Source: a candidate division CSSED10-310 bacterium
Lineage (GTDB): Bacteria; CSSED10-310; JAFGDC01
Direction of reading: 5' to 3'
Length of the DNA stretch: 25,572 nucleotides
NCBI GenBank assembly: GCA_016932295.1
Contig: JAFGDC010000045.1
Location: forward strand, 1 to 25,572
The notes under the pieces are model-generated. The model was given only the letters and a program-made list of their open reading frames with translations. It was not told the origin of the DNA and did no database searches. Positions 16,858 to 24,597 of this stretch are shown piece by piece. The translations under genes were made by a program, and so were the position numbers. Positions within the stretch are counted from its first letter, which is position 1, and each line of letters opens with the position of its first letter.

Positions 16858-17163
16858 TCATGCATCTCCCGGTTCGGCGTCCAGCTTCTTTTCCAGTTTC
16901 GAAAGCAATTTCTGAATCCTGGCCACATCGCGATTCAGTTTCCTGATGCGATCATTGATTTCATCGAGATCCATTTTGGTGGCAACATTCATTCCGTTGA
17001 GAACAATCTTGACTTTGCGGTCGACGAATCCCTTCGTGGTGATGATTTTCTCAACGGCGGCCGCGAAGTGTTCACTCATAAAAATTTCGTTGCCGATGCT
17101 CTTTATCGTTTCGTCCCCCTTGTTGATGACCCTCTCCACAAAATTCTTAATTTCCTTATCCAT
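16858..17163 (-). CDS. Small phasin-like coiled-coil protein
   Basis: A 101-residue soluble helical protein. ATG 17163 has GGGAGG six bases upstream. The C-terminal half (TKMDLDEINDRIRKLNRDVA, then KLLSKLEKKLD) has heptad hydrophobics and the 'T-K-x-D-x-x-x-[IL]-x-x-R-[IL]-x-x-L' pattern of the C-terminus of phasin-family proteins; the N-terminal half (FVERVINKGDETIKSIG, then EHFAAAVEKII) is also amphipathic. Phasin-like proteins coat polyhydroxyalkanoate granules or act as small chaperones, but in many bacteria their function is unknown; no PHA synthase is in this window. It overlaps the preceding zinc-protein gene by eight bases. Two further phasin-like genes lie at 21777-22242. Family placement is by pattern only. 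Confidence 0.75.
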   Translation of the reverse strand: MDKEIKNFVERVINKGDETIKSIGNEIFMSEHFAAAVEKIITTKGFVDRKVKIVLNGMNVATKMDLDEINDRIRKLNRDVARIQKLLSKLEKKLDAEPGDA

Positions 17164-17467
17164 TTTCGACCTCCCATGCAGGTGGTTCACGCGTCCCTGT
17201 TTCGTTCCGCCGGAGAGGATCACTGGACAGCCACACCCGGCATCGAGGGCAAAGTATGAAGCGAAGCATTTCATGCACCTGCCGCTCCAATTCACCGGCA
17301 TCCGCGGTCTCGATGGCCGCCAGCAGCCGGTCCATCGATGCATCGTCGGCCGGGCTGTTCTCCGGTGTGATGACTCCGTCAAAATCAGCAGTCAACTCGA
17401 TTACCAGGCGGTACCTCAGTTCGCCGGGCGCAATCCGGCAGCCGCATCTATCGCAATGGATCGTCAT
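17156..17467 (-). CDS. Small Cys-rich putative zinc-binding protein
   Basis: A 103-residue protein starting MTIHCDRCGCRIAPGE. Four cysteines form two CxxC knuckles, CDRC near residue 5 and CPRC near residue 77, separated by an acidic helical stretch (DDASMDRLLAAIETADAGEL, ERQVHEMLRFIL); together they could hold one zinc. The pattern is that of small uncharacterised 'zinc finger' proteins with a treble-clef or ribbon fold. The start has only a weak ribosome site (CGAG) and lies 20 bases inside the preceding RmlD-like gene; its stop overlaps the next gene by eight bases. Translational coupling across all three is therefore probable. The same bases are open for 82 more codons upstream, but that stretch lies inside the RmlD-like gene. 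Confidence 0.78.
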   Translation of the reverse strand: MTIHCDRCGCRIAPGELRYRLVIELTADFDGVITPENSPADDASMDRLLAAIETADAGELERQVHEMLRFILCPRCRVWLSSDPLRRNETGTREPPAWEVENG

Positions 17468-18338
17468 GTTCGAACTCGCGGCGAAGCATCGAAAGCCCCT
17501 GCCTGAGTGAGGTAAATTCGCAGCCCAATGCCCTGAGAGCGCCATTGTGCAATGAACAATCAGCCGGTCGCGAGGCGGCGCCGGGCAGGGTCTTGAACGA
17601 TACGGGCCGCAGCAGATGACGATCCAGTTCGAAAACATCGCACAACGCAAGGGCGAACTCATGTCGTGAAAGCCGCTCATCGCCCGCGACATGAAATGTC
17701 CCCCGGGCGCCACGCTCCAGCAGGGATCTTACCACTCCGGGAATGTCGCGGGAAAACAGCGGCGTTCGATACTGGTCAGTAAACACCGTAACCGGCTGCC
17801 CCGAGGCAAGCTGCCCGATCATGTATTCGGTGAAGCCCTGGGACCGGTATCGGCCACGGCCGTAGCAAAGCGCCAGGCGAAGGATCACGTGGACGCCGCC
17901 AGCGTTGCGCACGGCCTCCTCCCCGGCAAGCTTGGTCCGCCCGTACAGGGAGATTGGCCGAGGTGCATCACGTTCGGTCCACATGGTCCCTGCGCCATCG
18001 AACACGAGATCGGTCGACATGTAGATCAACACTGCACCCAGACGTTTGGCGCTCTCAGCCAGTACCCCGGTGGCGGCGGCATTGACCGACCACGCCAGAT
18101 CCGGCTGTCGCTCGCACTGCCCGGCACTGGTCAGCGCCGCGCAATGCAGGATGACTTCCGGATGGAAAACATCCAACAACCGATCAATCTCCTGGTGATC
18201 GCACAGATCAAGACGGCGTCCGGAACCGTTCGGCAATTCATGAGTGTGATAGGTGACCAGGCATTCGAAATCGTTGAACGCCTCGTGAAGGGTCGAGCCG
18301 ATCCATCCGCTGCCGCCGGTTATCAATACTCGTCGCAT
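17448..18338 (-). CDS. RmlD-like sugar-nucleotide reductase (dTDP-4-dehydrorhamnose reductase family)
   Basis: A 296-residue extended short-chain dehydrogenase. It begins MRRVLITGGSGWIGSTL, the GxxGxxG nucleotide-binding loop, and has STDLVFDGAGTMW (the family's STDYVFDG segment, with Leu for Tyr), PISLYGRTKLAGEE with the catalytic Tyr/Lys pair (YGRTK), and RLALCYGRGR. The C-terminal FHVAGDERLSRHEFA region is the substrate-binding part. RmlD makes dTDP-rhamnose, but close relatives reduce other sugar-nucleotides or belong to SDR proteins of unknown substrate; RmlA, B and C are not in this window, so I give no gene symbol. ATG 18338 has GAGGTGA upstream. It is the first gene of the ten-gene minus-strand block and overlaps the next gene by 20 bases. 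Confidence 0.9.
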   Translation of the reverse strand: MRRVLITGGSGWIGSTLHEAFNDFECLVTYHTHELPNGSGRRLDLCDHQEIDRLLDVFHPEVILHCAALTSAGQCERQPDLAWSVNAAATGVLAESAKRLGAVLIYMSTDLVFDGAGTMWTERDAPRPISLYGRTKLAGEEAVRNAGGVHVILRLALCYGRGRYRSQGFTEYMIGQLASGQPVTVFTDQYRTPLFSRDIPGVVRSLLERGARGTFHVAGDERLSRHEFALALCDVFELDRHLLRPVSFKTLPGAASRPADCSLHNGALRALGCEFTSLRQGLSMLRREFEHDDPLR

Positions 18339-18354
18339 GGTTCACCTCGCGGGG

Positions 18355-18383
18355 ACTATATCAAAAACCGGCGACGGGATGAA
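18355..18383 (-). promoter_or_regulatory. Candidate promoter for the RmlD-led gene block
   Basis: Minus-strand TATAGT (18355-18360) with TTCATC (18378-18383) 17 bases upstream. It sits 17 bases before the start codon, leaving a very short leader, and the -35 is weak. Confidence 0.3.
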
Positions 18384-18559
18384 GCTGCACGCGTGATCCG
18401 AGAACGCAGACCATCGGTCCGTCCCCGTTCAACCGGAAACTGTCACGGTCGATGCGTGGAGATCGATTGAGGGCTTTGCGGGAGCATGGGGAACAGACCG
18501 TTCGGGCGGTTGTGGGTGAAGTGCCGTGGAGACCGCTGGAGGCGGAATGGAAAATGCGG

Positions 18560-18589
18560 TTGACTGCACTCCACATCTCTCCGTAATAT
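18560..18589 (+). promoter_or_regulatory. Probable sigma-70-type promoter for the TPR gene
   Basis: TTGACT (18560-18565) and TAATAT (18584-18589) are 18 bases apart in a locally AT-richer stretch, about 125 bases before the start at 18715. Five of six and four of six consensus bases. Confidence 0.55.
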
Positions 18590-18714
18590 ACTAGGTTTAC
18601 GGGATGCTTCCGGAAAGCGCACGGCACGCCTCCGGATGTCCGGAACTCCCCGCGGAACAGGATCGCCTTGTGCGGTCCACTGAACCAGACGACTATTCAG
18701 AGGGGTGAAGAAAC

Positions 18715-19563
18715 ATGGCGGAAGTCGGCGGCACTCAACATCTCAAAAAGCGCAAAGCGGCCATCGGTGAACTGGAAAAGGGATTGCAGAGCCTCTCTGA
18801 GGAAGACGTGATCCAGGCGCAACTGCATTTCAAGAATGTGATAAAAAAGTTTGCGCCGTTCACCGATTTGGTCAGAACCGCGACCAGGTTCCTGGACATG
18901 ACCGAGGCACATGAGACACCCGAGCTGGAACTGATCACTGCGGAGGATCACTTCCATTATGGTGTGCATCTGATGAACCACAACCGTCAGCAGGACGCAA
19001 AGGCGGCGTTTCAGAAGGCGATCGAACTGGATCCCGAGGATGCCGACAGCTTGTACAATCTTGCCTGCATCGCAGCGCTGGAAGGCGATAAAGCCGCGAT
19101 GATGGAACGTGTCAGGAAAGCGCTGGCATTGAAGCCGGAACTGCTGTCCAGCGTCATCGAGGATGGTGAGCTGACCGCACTGATCACTCATGAGGATTTT
19201 AAGTCCCTGAAGGAAGTGATCGAACTGGTGGCTGAAAAGGCCGAGATAGAAGCGTTGAAAATTGAGAAAGCCGCCCGCAAGGCTGCGAAAGCGGCGGTGA
19301 AAGCGGCGGTGAAATCCGAGGAGCACTCCCAGGCTGACAGCGCCGGAGCACCGGAACCACCGGAGCCGGAACCCGTGGCTGAGGAAAAAGCGCCGGTCGC
19401 TGAGAAGCCGGCCAAGAAAAAGACCGCCACAACAACCAACACAACCAAGTCAGCCGGCGCTGACAAACGGGCGGGCAAGACGGTCGTTAAAAGCCACGCT
19501 GAGGAGGAGATCCCGGTGGAACCGGACGTCGCCTCTGAGGAGATTCCAGACGGAGCTGTCTGA
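18715..19563 (+). CDS. TPR protein with a charged Ala/Lys-rich tail
   Basis: A 282-residue cytoplasmic-looking protein with no signal peptide. ATG 18715 follows AGGGG by nine bases. Residues about 79-146 form tetratricopeptide repeats (HYGVHLMNHNRQQDAKAAFQ with KAIELDPEDADSLYNLACIA, then ALEGDKAAMMERVRKALALK), ending with the DGEL...HEDFKSL segment that often closes such arrays. A helical Ala/Lys stretch (171-200, KAARKAAKAAVKAAVK) and a Pro/Glu/Ala/Lys low-complexity tail follow, suggesting a flexible, possibly nucleic-acid- or protein-binding arm. The TPR part is a general protein-binding scaffold; no specific partner is indicated. selB starts 140 bases downstream in the same direction. Confidence 0.85.
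   Translation: MAEVGGTQHLKKRKAAIGELEKGLQSLSEEDVIQAQLHFKNVIKKFAPFTDLVRTATRFLDMTEAHETPELELITAEDHFHYGVHLMNHNRQQDAKAAFQKAIELDPEDADSLYNLACIAALEGDKAAMMERVRKALALKPELLSSVIEDGELTALITHEDFKSLKEVIELVAEKAEIEALKIEKAARKAAKAAVKAAVKSEEHSQADSAGAPEPPEPEPVAEEKAPVAEKPAKKKTATTTNTTKSAGADKRAGKTVVKSHAEEEIPVEPDVASEEIPDGAV
19291..19314 (+). repeat. 12-base tandem duplication inside the TPR gene
   Basis: GCGGCGGTGAAA occurs twice in direct succession (19291-19302 and 19303-19314), encoding two Ala-Ala-Val-Lys units of the helical tail. It looks like recent slippage and keeps the frame. Confidence 0.8.
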
Positions 19564-19703
19564 GTTCGACCTGTGCGATTCCGTATGGATGATCATTCGC
19601 GATCGGCATTCCGTTCCGAGGATCGATTCCGAACCGGAAACCAGCCGCCGCGGCATTGACGAGACTGAAAACACGAGTTGCCAGTGCATGGGGGGGCGAA
19701 GCG

Positions 19704-21620
19704 ATGAAGCATCTGGTCCTGGGTACCGCCGGGCATATCGATCATGGCAAGACATCGTTCATAAAGGCATTGACCGGCATAGACGCGGACCGCCTCAAAG
19801 AGGAGCAGGAACGCGGCATCACCATCGACATAGGTTTCGCCCACCTGAAATCACCCTGGGGTGATGTAATCTCCATCATCGATGTACCGGGACATGAGCG
19901 CTTTGTGCGAAACATGATGGCCGGCGCCAGCGGCATTGATTTCGTGGTACTGGTGGTCGCGGCCGATGAAGGAGTGATGCCGCAGACCAGGGAGCATCTG
20001 GTCATCTGTGATCTGTTGGGCATTCGACGGGGCCTGACCGTTCTTACCAAGACGGACAAAGTGGATGAGGAATGGCTTGAACTGGTGCGTGAAGATCTGG
20101 CGGACTATCTCGCCGGCACGTTCCTGCGCGGCGCGCCGATCGTTCCCGTTTCCAACGAGACCGGAGCCGGAATCGAGGAGGCGAGGAAGGCTATTTTCGA
20201 CATCGCCGCCGGGATCGAGGGCAAACCTGCCACCGGACGGTTCCGGATGCCGGTTGATCGGGTGTTCACCATCAAGGGATTCGGTACGGTGGTCACCGGC
20301 ACCGTGATATCCGGCAGAGTCGGACTGGGTGATACGGTCGAGCTGTTGCCGCTGGGTACGATCGCCAAGATACGCGGCCTGCAGTTCCATGATGAGGTTG
20401 TGCCGGCCGTAGCCTCCGGCCAACGGGCCGCCATGAACCTGCAAGGCATCGACAAGGATGAACTGGAACGGGGAGATTATATCGCAGCGCCCGGCGCTCT
20501 CAGCTACAGGTACCAGTTGAACGCGCTCTATAATGCCCTGGAGGATGCCCCCGTGGTCAAGCATCGCATGCGGGTGCGCATCCATTTGGGAACCCGCGAA
20601 GTGATGGGACGTATCAGTCGATTGGATGGCGAGACCGTCGAACCGGGTGAGACCTGTCATGTCCAGATCAGGCTCGAACAGTCAGTCGCCGCGTTGCCGG
20701 GTGACCGGTTTATCATCAGGCGCTATTCACCGGTCACCACTATAGGCGGCGGAGTGGTGGTGGAGACTACCGAGCGGAAACTGGGACGAAACCGTCCCGA
20801 TGTCATCGCCCGGTTGCAGCGCCTGGTGGAGGCCGACCCGCGGGAACGCCTGATGGTACTGCTGGAGGAGCGTGGCCGGCACGGCATGACGGCGCCGGAA
20901 TTGCTCCACCAGTTGCCTTCCACCGCCCCGGAACCTGTGGAGTTGCTCGCTGAAGATGTGGCGAATGGCACAGTACTTCGCATCGATCAGGATCCACCCT
21001 TCTTCATTCATCCCCGTGGCCTGAGTGACCTGCGGGACAGGCTGGCCGCCATCATCACCGACTATCACCGCCGGCAACCGCTCAAAGGCGGAATACCCCG
21101 TGAGGAACTGAGAAGCACGCTGGATCCCGACCTCGACCACCGCGTCTTCTCCACCGTGCTTCAGGTCCTGCAGAGCCGTGATGACCTCAGAATTGACGGC
21201 GCAAGAGTGGCGCTGCCTGATTTCGAAGTGAAACTGACCACAGCCCAGACTGAATTGCGCCGGGAACTACTGGCAGCATACTCCAATGGTGGATTCTCAC
21301 CACCCGGCACCACGCAGCTTCTCAACGATGCATTCGCCGGTCGCGCCGATGCGGCCCGCATGATCGATCTTCTCGTGGAAGACGGCAGCCTGGTGAAAAT
21401 CAAGGAAGGCATGCTGATGGAGAAAGACCATCACCAGCGGCTTCTTGCCACCGTGACCGATTTTTTGGCGAAAAACGAACGCATGAGCGTGTCGGATTTC
21501 AAGGATTTAACGGGCGCCAGCCGCAAGATCGCGGTGCCGCTATTGGAGTACCTGGATGCGCAGGGTCTCACCCGCCGTTCCGGGGACGACCGGATACTGA
21601 AGCAGAAAACCAGGCAGTGA
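19704..21620 (+). CDS. selB: Selenocysteine-specific translation elongation factor SelB
   Basis: A 638-residue GTPase that delivers Sec-tRNA to UGA codons marked by a SECIS element. Motifs: [11 protein letters not shown] (7-17, G1), [10 protein letters not shown] (36-45, G2), DVPGHE (60-65, G3) and TKTD (115-118, G4). The G2 and G3 context ([23 protein letters not shown]) is that of SelB rather than EF-Tu. Two beta-barrel domains follow ([14 protein letters not shown] near 190), then a long C-terminus of winged-helix repeats (about 380-638) that binds SECIS RNA. Length fits (E. coli 614). ATG 19704 is chosen because the family begins there and a G-run lies upstream; a longer open frame begins at 19656. 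No selA, selC or selenoprotein was recognised in this window. Confidence 0.96.
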   Translation: MKHLVLGTAGHIDHGKTSFIKALTGIDADRLKEEQERGITIDIGFAHLKSPWGDVISIIDVPGHERFVRNMMAGASGIDFVVLVVAADEGVMPQTREHLVICDLLGIRRGLTVLTKTDKVDEEWLELVREDLADYLAGTFLRGAPIVPVSNETGAGIEEARKAIFDIAAGIEGKPATGRFRMPVDRVFTIKGFGTVVTGTVISGRVGLGDTVELLPLGTIAKIRGLQFHDEVVPAVASGQRAAMNLQGIDKDELERGDYIAAPGALSYRYQLNALYNALEDAPVVKHRMRVRIHLGTREVMGRISRLDGETVEPGETCHVQIRLEQSVAALPGDRFIIRRYSPVTTIGGGVVVETTERKLGRNRPDVIARLQRLVEADPRERLMVLLEERGRHGMTAPELLHQLPSTAPEPVELLAEDVANGTVLRIDQDPPFFIHPRGLSDLRDRLAAIITDYHRRQPLKGGIPREELRSTLDPDLDHRVFSTVLQVLQSRDDLRIDGARVALPDFEVKLTTAQTELRRELLAAYSNGGFSPPGTTQLLNDAFAGRADAARMIDLLVEDGSLVKIKEGMLMEKDHHQRLLATVTDFLAKNERMSVSDFKDLTGASRKIAVPLLEYLDAQGLTRRSGDDRILKQKTRQ

Positions 21621-21641
21621 CGGTTGGTACATGTGCCATAG

Positions 21642-21673
21642 TCGAACAACTAGTTCGATTTGTTCTGTTTTTT
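21642..21673 (+). terminator. Possible intrinsic terminator after selB
   Basis: TCGAAC and GTTCGA form a six-base stem with a five-base loop (21642-21658), followed nine bases later by six Ts (21668-21673). The stem is short and AT-rich, so strength is doubtful. Confidence 0.45.
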
Positions 21674-21704
21674 GGAAATACGTTACCGCCTCCGCCCCGG
21701 CCTT

Positions 21705-21740
21705 TGGCTGTGTCAGCCAGGGCGCGCCCGGCGGGCGCGC
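21705..21740. repeat. Two adjacent perfect hairpins, the second very GC-rich
   Basis: TGGCTG-TGT-CAGCCA (21705-21719) is followed at once by GCGCGCCC-GGC-GGGCGCGC (21722-21740). They lie between the convergent ends of selB and the phasin-like pair and could end transcription from the minus side or be a repeat element; no T-run adjoins the GC-rich one. Confidence 0.55.
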
Positions 21741-21776
21741 GCTCCGCTCGGGCAGTCAACCGATTGAGAGGCTGTA

Positions 21777-21977
21777 CTATTCCGACTTGCCTGCCTCGTC
21801 GATGTCCGCCGGCTCAGCCTGCCGTTTCACGGACTGCTCGTCGAACTCGTCCCTGGCCTCCGCCACCGCATTACGCACTTCCTCGGCGAGACGACACGCC
21901 ACCCGGAAACCCTTTCCGCCGATCAACACCGTGGCACCGATTCCGAACAAAATCGTTTTACGAACCACTTCCAACAT
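21777..21977 (-). CDS. Small phasin-like protein (N-terminal half type)
   Basis: A 66-residue protein (MLEVVRKTILFGIGATVLIG, then GKGFRVACRLAEEVRNAVAE). The start resembles phasin-family proteins of the form 'M-L-E-x-x-K-K-x-x-x-x-G-x-G-A', and an acidic helical part follows. GGGGAT lies six bases before ATG 21977; another ATG four codons upstream (21989) has no good spacing. It overlaps the preceding gene by 20 bases, so the two are surely co-expressed. It carries the motif type expected of the first half of a phasin-like protein, its upstream partner that of the second half. No transmembrane function is claimed although the first 20 residues are hydrophobic. Confidence 0.7.
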   Translation of the reverse strand: MLEVVRKTILFGIGATVLIGGKGFRVACRLAEEVRNAVAEARDEFDEQSVKRQAEPADIDEAGKSE

Positions 21978-22242
21978 GGCGATCCCCATTCCTGTTATTC
22001 AAGATACGCTCGATCTTCCCACTGAGGCGCTCCAGGCTTCTCGTGATGACCCCGACTTCCTCGCAGGTGGGAATATTGAACCTTTCCAGGGCCGACTCGA
22101 CACCACGAGCGATGCGCACATCGAGCGCACGCCCGTCGAGCGATGACCGAGGTCCTCCACGGCTCCAGCCGGTGAGCAACCGCCGGGTTCCACCCCAGGT
22201 CTTGACCATGAATCCAACCGTAATGAACATGACATCCTTCAT
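21958..22242 (-). CDS. Small phasin-like protein (C-terminal half type)
   Basis: A 94-residue protein. ATG 22242 has GGAG six bases upstream; the frame is open further (to 22479) but that part has low-quality composition. The N-terminus is hydrophobic (MKDVMFITVGFMVKTWGG), then basic, and residues about 56-86 (ALERFNIPTCEEVGVITRSL, then ERLSGKIERI) follow the phasin-family C-terminal pattern 'L-x-x-x-x-[IV]-P-T-x-E-[DE]-V-x-x-L-x-x-x-[LI]-x-x-[LI]'. With the overlapping next gene it looks like a split or duplicated phasin-like pair. Function unknown; granule coating or a small membrane-associated scaffold are possibilities. Confidence 0.7.
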   Translation of the reverse strand: MKDVMFITVGFMVKTWGGTRRLLTGWSRGGPRSSLDGRALDVRIARGVESALERFNIPTCEEVGVITRSLERLSGKIERILNNRNGDRHVGSGS

Positions 22243-22743
22243 GACATACTCCGATCCCAGGCTAACGCAACGCGTTATCAGAGTCAAGACAGGCCTGCAC
22301 GAGTGATCACTACGGCTTGTGGTCAAGAGGGTCAAGCCGCAACCTGACATGGCACGCAGCCTCATTCCACCGCGATCAGCCTTCTCAATTTCACCCATAT
22401 CGCTCTTGCTGATTTCGTTCCCGAACAATCGATGATCGATCCGGGCAGCGTCGAGCCGTTTATCCAGGATTCGAGTCAACCCTATTCTTCAGTCCAAACC
22501 CGAACCGTTGTATGGGACAGCCATGAGCGCAGCCGCGTCCGGCATCCGCATGAATCCTCAGCACTATCCCTCAGGCTGCACGGGTGTGTAATGAAGGTGG
22601 CACCCGTCACTCCCGCCACCCATCCGACACTCCGCGTCAATCTTCCAACAGCTTGGATTCATTGTCATTTACCCGACATCTCGGAACATCCTCGATGGCA
22701 GGAATCTTGCATAATGTGAGGTTGTTGTTAGAGGAGTGTGAAT
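22243..22743. other. Divergent intergenic region
   Basis: About 500 bases between the phasin-like pair (minus) and the dolichol-kinase-like gene (plus). Next to the pair an inverted repeat TAACGC-AAC-GCGTTA lies at 22263-22277, and the minus strand has three CTTGAC elements (22283-22288, 22322-22327, 22331-22336), the first 17 bases from a weak TAGCCT. A 95-codon frame is open on the plus strand (22432-22719) but lacks a ribosome site and sensible composition. No convincing promoter was found for the plus-strand gene. Confidence 0.45.
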
Positions 22744-23412
22744 ATGCGGGCATCGAACAATTCCCTCAAGCGTCTGGTACATGATGAATACGGAACGGTC
22801 TACTCCCTGACTGCGAGTATCAGGAACAACGTCGATCGGTCGGTGGATTACGAGATACCGCGTAAAATTTTTCACGCCCTGGTGGGCGGCATAGTACCCT
22901 TGGGCTACCTGATGCTTGATTTGAGCCGGGAAGTAGCGCTTGGGATCTTGCTTCCCGCCATGATTCTGCTCGTCGGATCGGATCTGCTCCGTCTTGTCCA
23001 CAAGGGGTTCAACGCATTCTATCTGAAACGCTTCGGGGCATTGATGCGCCAACATGAAGCCCACAGTCTCACCACCAGCACGTACTTCGTTCTGGCGTCG
23101 TTTTTCGTCATCATGCTCTTCGACAAGACCACCGCCATCGTGGCGCTGCTGTTCCTGGCCATTGGTGACCCGGTGGCTGCCCTGTTCGGCCGCATGTTCG
23201 GTCAGGTGCGGTTGATCGACGGCAAAAGTCTGGAAGGTTCCATTGCCTGTTTTCAGACCTGCCTGGTAATCGGCCTGATCTTCCTGAGTTCACCCTGGGC
23301 CGCCCTGGTGGCCGCCCTGGTGGCCACCCTGGCGGAACTCATCCCATTGCCCGTGAACGACAATATTCGGATCCCCGTGATCTCAGCTTTCATTCTGAGT
23401 CTTCTTGTCTGA
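22744..23412 (+). CDS. Dolichol/phytol-kinase-like membrane protein
   Basis: A 222-residue integral membrane protein of the CTP-dependent lipid kinase / phosphatidate cytidylyltransferase-like family (SEC59, DGK1, VTE5 relatives). ATG 22744 follows AGGAG by seven bases. EIPRKIFHALVGGIVP (37-52) is the family's first helix with R-K-x-x-H; LAIGDPVAALFGRMFG (138-153) and GKSLEGSIAC (160-169) are the characteristic G-D-x-x-A...G and G-K-S-x-E-G motifs of the nucleotide-binding loops. Six or more hydrophobic segments are visible. Members phosphorylate polyprenols, phytol or diacylglycerol with CTP; the substrate here is unknown. The gene ends inside the end of the opposing ricT by 30 bases. Confidence 0.88.
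   Translation: MRASNNSLKRLVHDEYGTVYSLTASIRNNVDRSVDYEIPRKIFHALVGGIVPLGYLMLDLSREVALGILLPAMILLVGSDLLRLVHKGFNAFYLKRFGALMRQHEAHSLTTSTYFVLASFFVIMLFDKTTAIVALLFLAIGDPVAALFGRMFGQVRLIDGKSLEGSIACFQTCLVIGLIFLSSPWAALVAALVATLAELIPLPVNDNIRIPVISAFILSLLV
23299..23334 (+). repeat. 12-base repeat, two exact copies and one degenerate
   Basis: GCCGCCCTGGTG at 23299-23310 and 23311-23322, then GCCACCCTGGCG at 23323-23334, encoding Ala-Ala-Leu-Val, Ala-Ala-Leu-Val, Ala-Thr-Leu-Ala in a membrane helix. Confidence 0.7.
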
Positions 23413-24597
23413 CCCGCCGCTCCGCCGGCGACGTCCCCTCCGGCGCCTTTTCTTTGCGGCATCCGAACGATCTTCCTGTTTCTCCCCCTCCCGTCCACCT
23501 GGACCACTCTGCGGTCCTTTCACCGGCGGTCTGGGCCGATCCGGACGGCGTTCTCTTCGCACGCCTGTTGTCGCAGGACGTCCCGTCCTGGGCTGGTCCG
23601 GAGATGGTTGCCGGGTCCGCGGTTTCGAGCGTCGCGGTCGCTGGCGCCGGCGCGATTCATCGCGCGGTTCGTCGACCGTCTCGTTGCGCCTGTTCTGCCG
23701 CAGTTGTTTCGTCACCTCCGCATCGAGACTCACATGGAAAGGATCGAACTCGATCGTCTCGTGCTGTTCCCTCATACACAGTTCGTAGATGACCTCATCA
23801 CAGGCATGAGGTGGAATGGCGACATCCACCCTCTGACCATCCTCCAATTCGATGGTGGCGGTTTCCCTGATGGCGTTCACATGACGGATTTTTCCCGGTC
23901 CCATCGAGGTCTCGATGGTCCGTCCCAGTTTCGGAATCCGTTTGTTGACATCCCGATAGGTCAGGTACTCGTATACCAGGCAGCACATCAAGCGCCCGCA
24001 CATACCGGAAATTTTCGATGGGATGAGGGTCAAGCCCTGTTCTTTGGCCATTTTGATGGTCACCGTTTCGAAATCCCGGAGGAAGGTGGTGCAGCACAGC
24101 AGCCTCCCGCAACAGCCGATTCCTCCCACCATGCGGGCTTCATCCCTGACGCCCACCTGTTTCATTTCTATCCTGCAGCGGAAGGTCGAGGCAAGATCCC
24201 GCACCAAGTCCCGAAAATCGACGCGGGCTTCGGAGGTGAAGAAGAAGATGGCTTTACTCTGATCAAAGAGATATTTAACCTTGATCAGTTTCATCGACAG
24301 GTCGTGTTTGAGAATCTTGTCCCTGCACGCCGCCAGCGCTTCAGATTCCAGTGCGCTGATTTCTTTCACCTTTTCCAGGTCATCGGCGGTGGCTTTGCGC
24401 ACAAGGTTCACCATGGTGACCTTGGATATCCAGTCCACCGTGCTCGAATCAAACGAAGTCACCACCCGCGCCAGGTCGAGCCCCAGTTGACTCTCCACCA
24501 GGCACCAATTTCCTTTTTCCAGGCTGAATTCATCCGCCTGACTGAAAATCAGGCGTCCCGTATCACGTTCCCTGAGTCCGACCACCAGAACCGACAT
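23383..24597 (-). CDS. ricT: RicT/PSP1-domain protein with a long Arg-rich tail
   Basis: A 404-residue homologue of B. subtilis RicT (YaaT). The first ~280 residues are the PSP1 core: RVVTSF near 44, then the cysteine block GGIGCCGRLLCC (Cys162, 163, 168, 169) and SGMCGRLMCC (Cys200, 205, 206), the residues that in the Bacillus RicAFT complex hold iron-sulfur clusters. RicT there influences RNase Y-dependent mRNA processing. Beyond about residue 300 comes a disordered tail rich in Arg, Pro and Gly ending in KKRRRRGRRRRSGG, absent from the Bacillus protein as I know it and suggestive of RNA binding. ATG 24597 has GGAG six bases upstream and lies 35 bases inside the end of tmk; tmk and ricT are neighbours in Firmicutes too. 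Confidence 0.92.
   Translation of the reverse strand: MSVLVVGLRERDTGRLIFSQADEFSLEKGNWCLVESQLGLDLARVVTSFDSSTVDWISKVTMVNLVRKATADDLEKVKEISALESEALAACRDKILKHDLSMKLIKVKYLFDQSKAIFFFTSEARVDFRDLVRDLASTFRCRIEMKQVGVRDEARMVGGIGCCGRLLCCTTFLRDFETVTIKMAKEQGLTLIPSKISGMCGRLMCCLVYEYLTYRDVNKRIPKLGRTIETSMGPGKIRHVNAIRETATIELEDGQRVDVAIPPHACDEVIYELCMREQHETIEFDPFHVSLDAEVTKQLRQNRRNETVDEPRDESRRRQRPRRSKPRTRQPSPDQPRTGRPATTGVRRERRPDRPRPPVKGPQSGPGGREGEKQEDRSDAAKKRRRRGRRRRSGGSDKKTQNES

Larger units (their letters stand above)
18339..18714. other. Divergent intergenic region
   Basis: Separates the RmlD-like block (minus) from the TPR gene (plus) and carries one candidate promoter for each direction (18355-18383 and 18560-18589). 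A plus-strand frame of 44 codons (ATG 18452, stop 18584-18586) encodes a protein-like peptide (MRGDRLRALREHGEQTVRAV at its start) but has no ribosome binding site, so I leave it uncalled. Nothing else was recognised. Confidence 0.5.

Noticed and set aside
22259..22287. TTGACT-17-TAGCCT as a promoter for the phasin-like pair
   Set aside because: The -10 is poor and the leader would be only about ten bases; mentioned only in the region note.
22432..22719. 95-codon plus-strand frame upstream of the dolichol-kinase-like gene
   Set aside because: No ribosome site and a Pro/His/Ser-rich composition unlike neighbouring genes.
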